A DNA stretch of 5,957 nucleotides, from NCBI GenBank assembly GCA_030672555.1, contig DAOVGD010000038.1, forward strand, positions 1-5,957, read 5' to 3'. The DNA is from Desulfobacterales bacterium (GTDB taxonomy: Bacteria; Desulfobacterota; Desulfobacteria; Desulfobacterales; C00003106). This document shows, in pieces, positions 4,917 through 5,957 of this stretch. Under the pieces are notes generated by a model. It was not told the origin of the DNA. It saw only the letters and a program-made list of their open reading frames with translations, and made no database searches. The translations under genes were made by a program, and so were the position numbers. Each line of letters opens with the position of its first letter. Within the stretch, counting starts at the first letter, position 1.

Positions 4917-5957
4917 GTGTCAAAGAAGATTCAACTTCACATCAATGGGAAAGAAATTGCTGTTGAACCTGGAACCACCATACTTAAAGCAGCCGAGGAG
5001 GCCGGTATCACGATCCCCACTTTCTGCTTTCAAGAGCATCTGAAGCCTCTGGGCCGCTGCCGCATCTGCGTGGTAGAGATCGATGGGAAGGACCGCCTTG
5101 CCATATCTTGCATTAATAAGGTCAAGGAAGGGATGGTTGTCCATACCAATTCCGAACGGGTTCGCCAGGCACGCCGCAACAGGTTGGAACTGATCCTCTC
5201 AAAACACTACGGGGATTGTGTGGCTCCGTGTCACCTCACCTGCCCTGCCAACGTCGACATTCAGGGATATCTTGCCCTGCTTGCCAACGGTCAGTATTTA
5301 GAAGCATTGCGACTCGTGAAAGAACGGTGCCCTATGCCGCTCGTTATCGGACGGGTGTGTCCCCACCCCTGCGAGACCGAGTGTCGCCGCCAATGTGTTG
5401 ATGAGCCGGTCTGTATCAACTTTTCAAAGCGTTTCCTCGGCGATTATGAACGAAACAATTATAAGAAATTGATTGTATGCCTTCCCGAACCTTCGGGTTA
5501 TCGCGTTGCTGTGGTGGGCGGCGGACCAGCCGGGCTTTCAGCGGCATACTATCTCCGGCAGATGGGACATGAAGTAACTATATTTGAGGCAATGCCCGAG
5601 CTGGGAGGGCAATTGCGCTACGGCATCCCCACATATCGGCTTCCTAATCATATACTCGACCTTGAAATAGAATCGATCCTCCAATTAGGGATTGAGGCAA
5701 AGACTAATATCATCATGGGAAAAGATTTTACATGCGAAAGTCTCCTGGCAGATGGCTATGGCGCTGTATTTCTCGGCATAGGGTGCTGGGGCGCCCGCAA
5801 AATGCGTGTACCCGGAGAAGATTTAAACGGAGTCCTGGAAGGGACCACATTTTTAACCGACGTCTCTCGCGGCAAAAAGGTGGAACTCGGAAACAAGGTG
5901 ATTGTGATCGGGGGCGGCAATACCGCTATCGATGCCGCACGCACTGCTATAAGGCTG
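4917..5957 (+). CDS. FAD/NAD(P)-dependent oxidoreductase, GltD-like, with N-terminal 2Fe-2S domain (3' end outside window)
   Basis: 347 residues are visible and the frame is open to the window end. Residues 1-75 are a plant-type/NuoG-like ferredoxin domain with candidate 2Fe-2S ligands C37, C48, C51 and C65 (PTFCFQEHL..GRCRICVVEI..SC). Next is a NuoG-like segment with H97 and C101, then a GltD/DPYD-type 4Fe-4S domain (Fer4_20) with CVAPCHLTCP (101-110) and GRVCPHPCETECRRQC (145-160). The FAD site is VAVVGGGPAGLSAAYYL (198-214) followed by ELGGQLRYGIP. A second dinucleotide motif, VIVIGGGNTAIDAA (328-341), is the NAD(P)H site of this family. Cytoplasmic electron transfer between NAD(P)H, FAD and Fe-S clusters is expected. 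Similar architectures serve as flavoprotein subunits of formate dehydrogenase or hydrogenase complexes, as SfrB-like NADPH oxidoreductases, or beside NuoEF-like subunits. The partner genes would lie downstream, so the specific role is open. It is GC-rich with CGN arginine codons, unlike the binding-protein gene. Confidence 0.9.
   Translation, partial: MSKKIQLHINGKEIAVEPGTTILKAAEEAGITIPTFCFQEHLKPLGRCRICVVEIDGKDRLAISCINKVKEGMVVHTNSERVRQARRNRLELILSKHYGDCVAPCHLTCPANVDIQGYLALLANGQYLEALRLVKERCPMPLVIGRVCPHPCETECRRQCVDEPVCINFSKRFLGDYERNNYKKLIVCLPEPSGYRVAVVGGGPAGLSAAYYLRQMGHEVTIFEAMPELGGQLRYGIPTYRLPNHILDLEIESILQLGIEAKTNIIMGKDFTCESLLADGYGAVFLGIGCWGARKMRVPGEDLNGVLEGTTFLTDVSRGKKVELGNKVIVIGGGNTAIDAARTAIRL

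Overview
The window looks like a chromosomal stretch, or a metagenome contig, from a Gram-negative and probably anaerobic bacterium. The outer-membrane TonB-dependent receptor shows the cell-envelope type. The Fe-S flavoprotein at the right end and the ACAGGAT-type interspersed repeats recall Nitrospirota or Desulfobacterota-like genomes. That placement is from general familiarity; no marker gene in the window settles it.

Layout: (1) positions 1-1363, minus strand, a TonB-dependent outer-membrane receptor with signal peptide, plug and the first part of the barrel, running off the left edge. (2) Positions 1364-1797, a 434-base divergent intergenic region. It holds a good sigma70-type promoter for the receptor with a Fur-like inverted repeat over it, followed by two tandem copies of an ACAGGAT/ATCCTGT inverted-repeat element. 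The first copy is interrupted by a 39-bp GC-rich palindrome, and the second copy serves as the uninterrupted version of the same site. (3) Positions 1798-2694, plus strand, a periplasmic substrate-binding protein of the ABC_sub_bind (DUF534) type. (4) Positions 2718-4712, plus strand, 23 bases downstream, a hybrid sensor histidine kinase (TM, periplasmic domain, TM, HAMP, HisKA, HATPase_c, receiver). (5) Positions 4713-4916, an intergenic region with a possible promoter. (6) Positions 4917 to the right edge, plus strand, a GltD-like FAD/NAD(P) oxidoreductase with an N-terminal 2Fe-2S domain, truncated by the window end.

The binding protein and the kinase almost certainly form one transcription unit, with the receptor gene diverging from them. 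No ABC permease or ATPase is present, so the binding protein may work as the periplasmic co-sensor of the kinase (as TorT does for TorS) rather than in transport. The receptor would bring the ligand across the outer membrane. This is an inference from gene order. The right-hand oxidoreductase has its own Shine-Dalgarno sequence and probably its own promoter, and is likely a separate redox operon.

Base composition is uneven. The binding-protein gene and the sensor half of the kinase are AT-rich and favour AGG/AGA arginine codons. From about position 3690-3840, inside the kinase gene, composition shifts to higher GC with CGN arginine codons, and this continues into the oxidoreductase. Recombination, domain swapping or an assembly join inside the kinase should all be considered.
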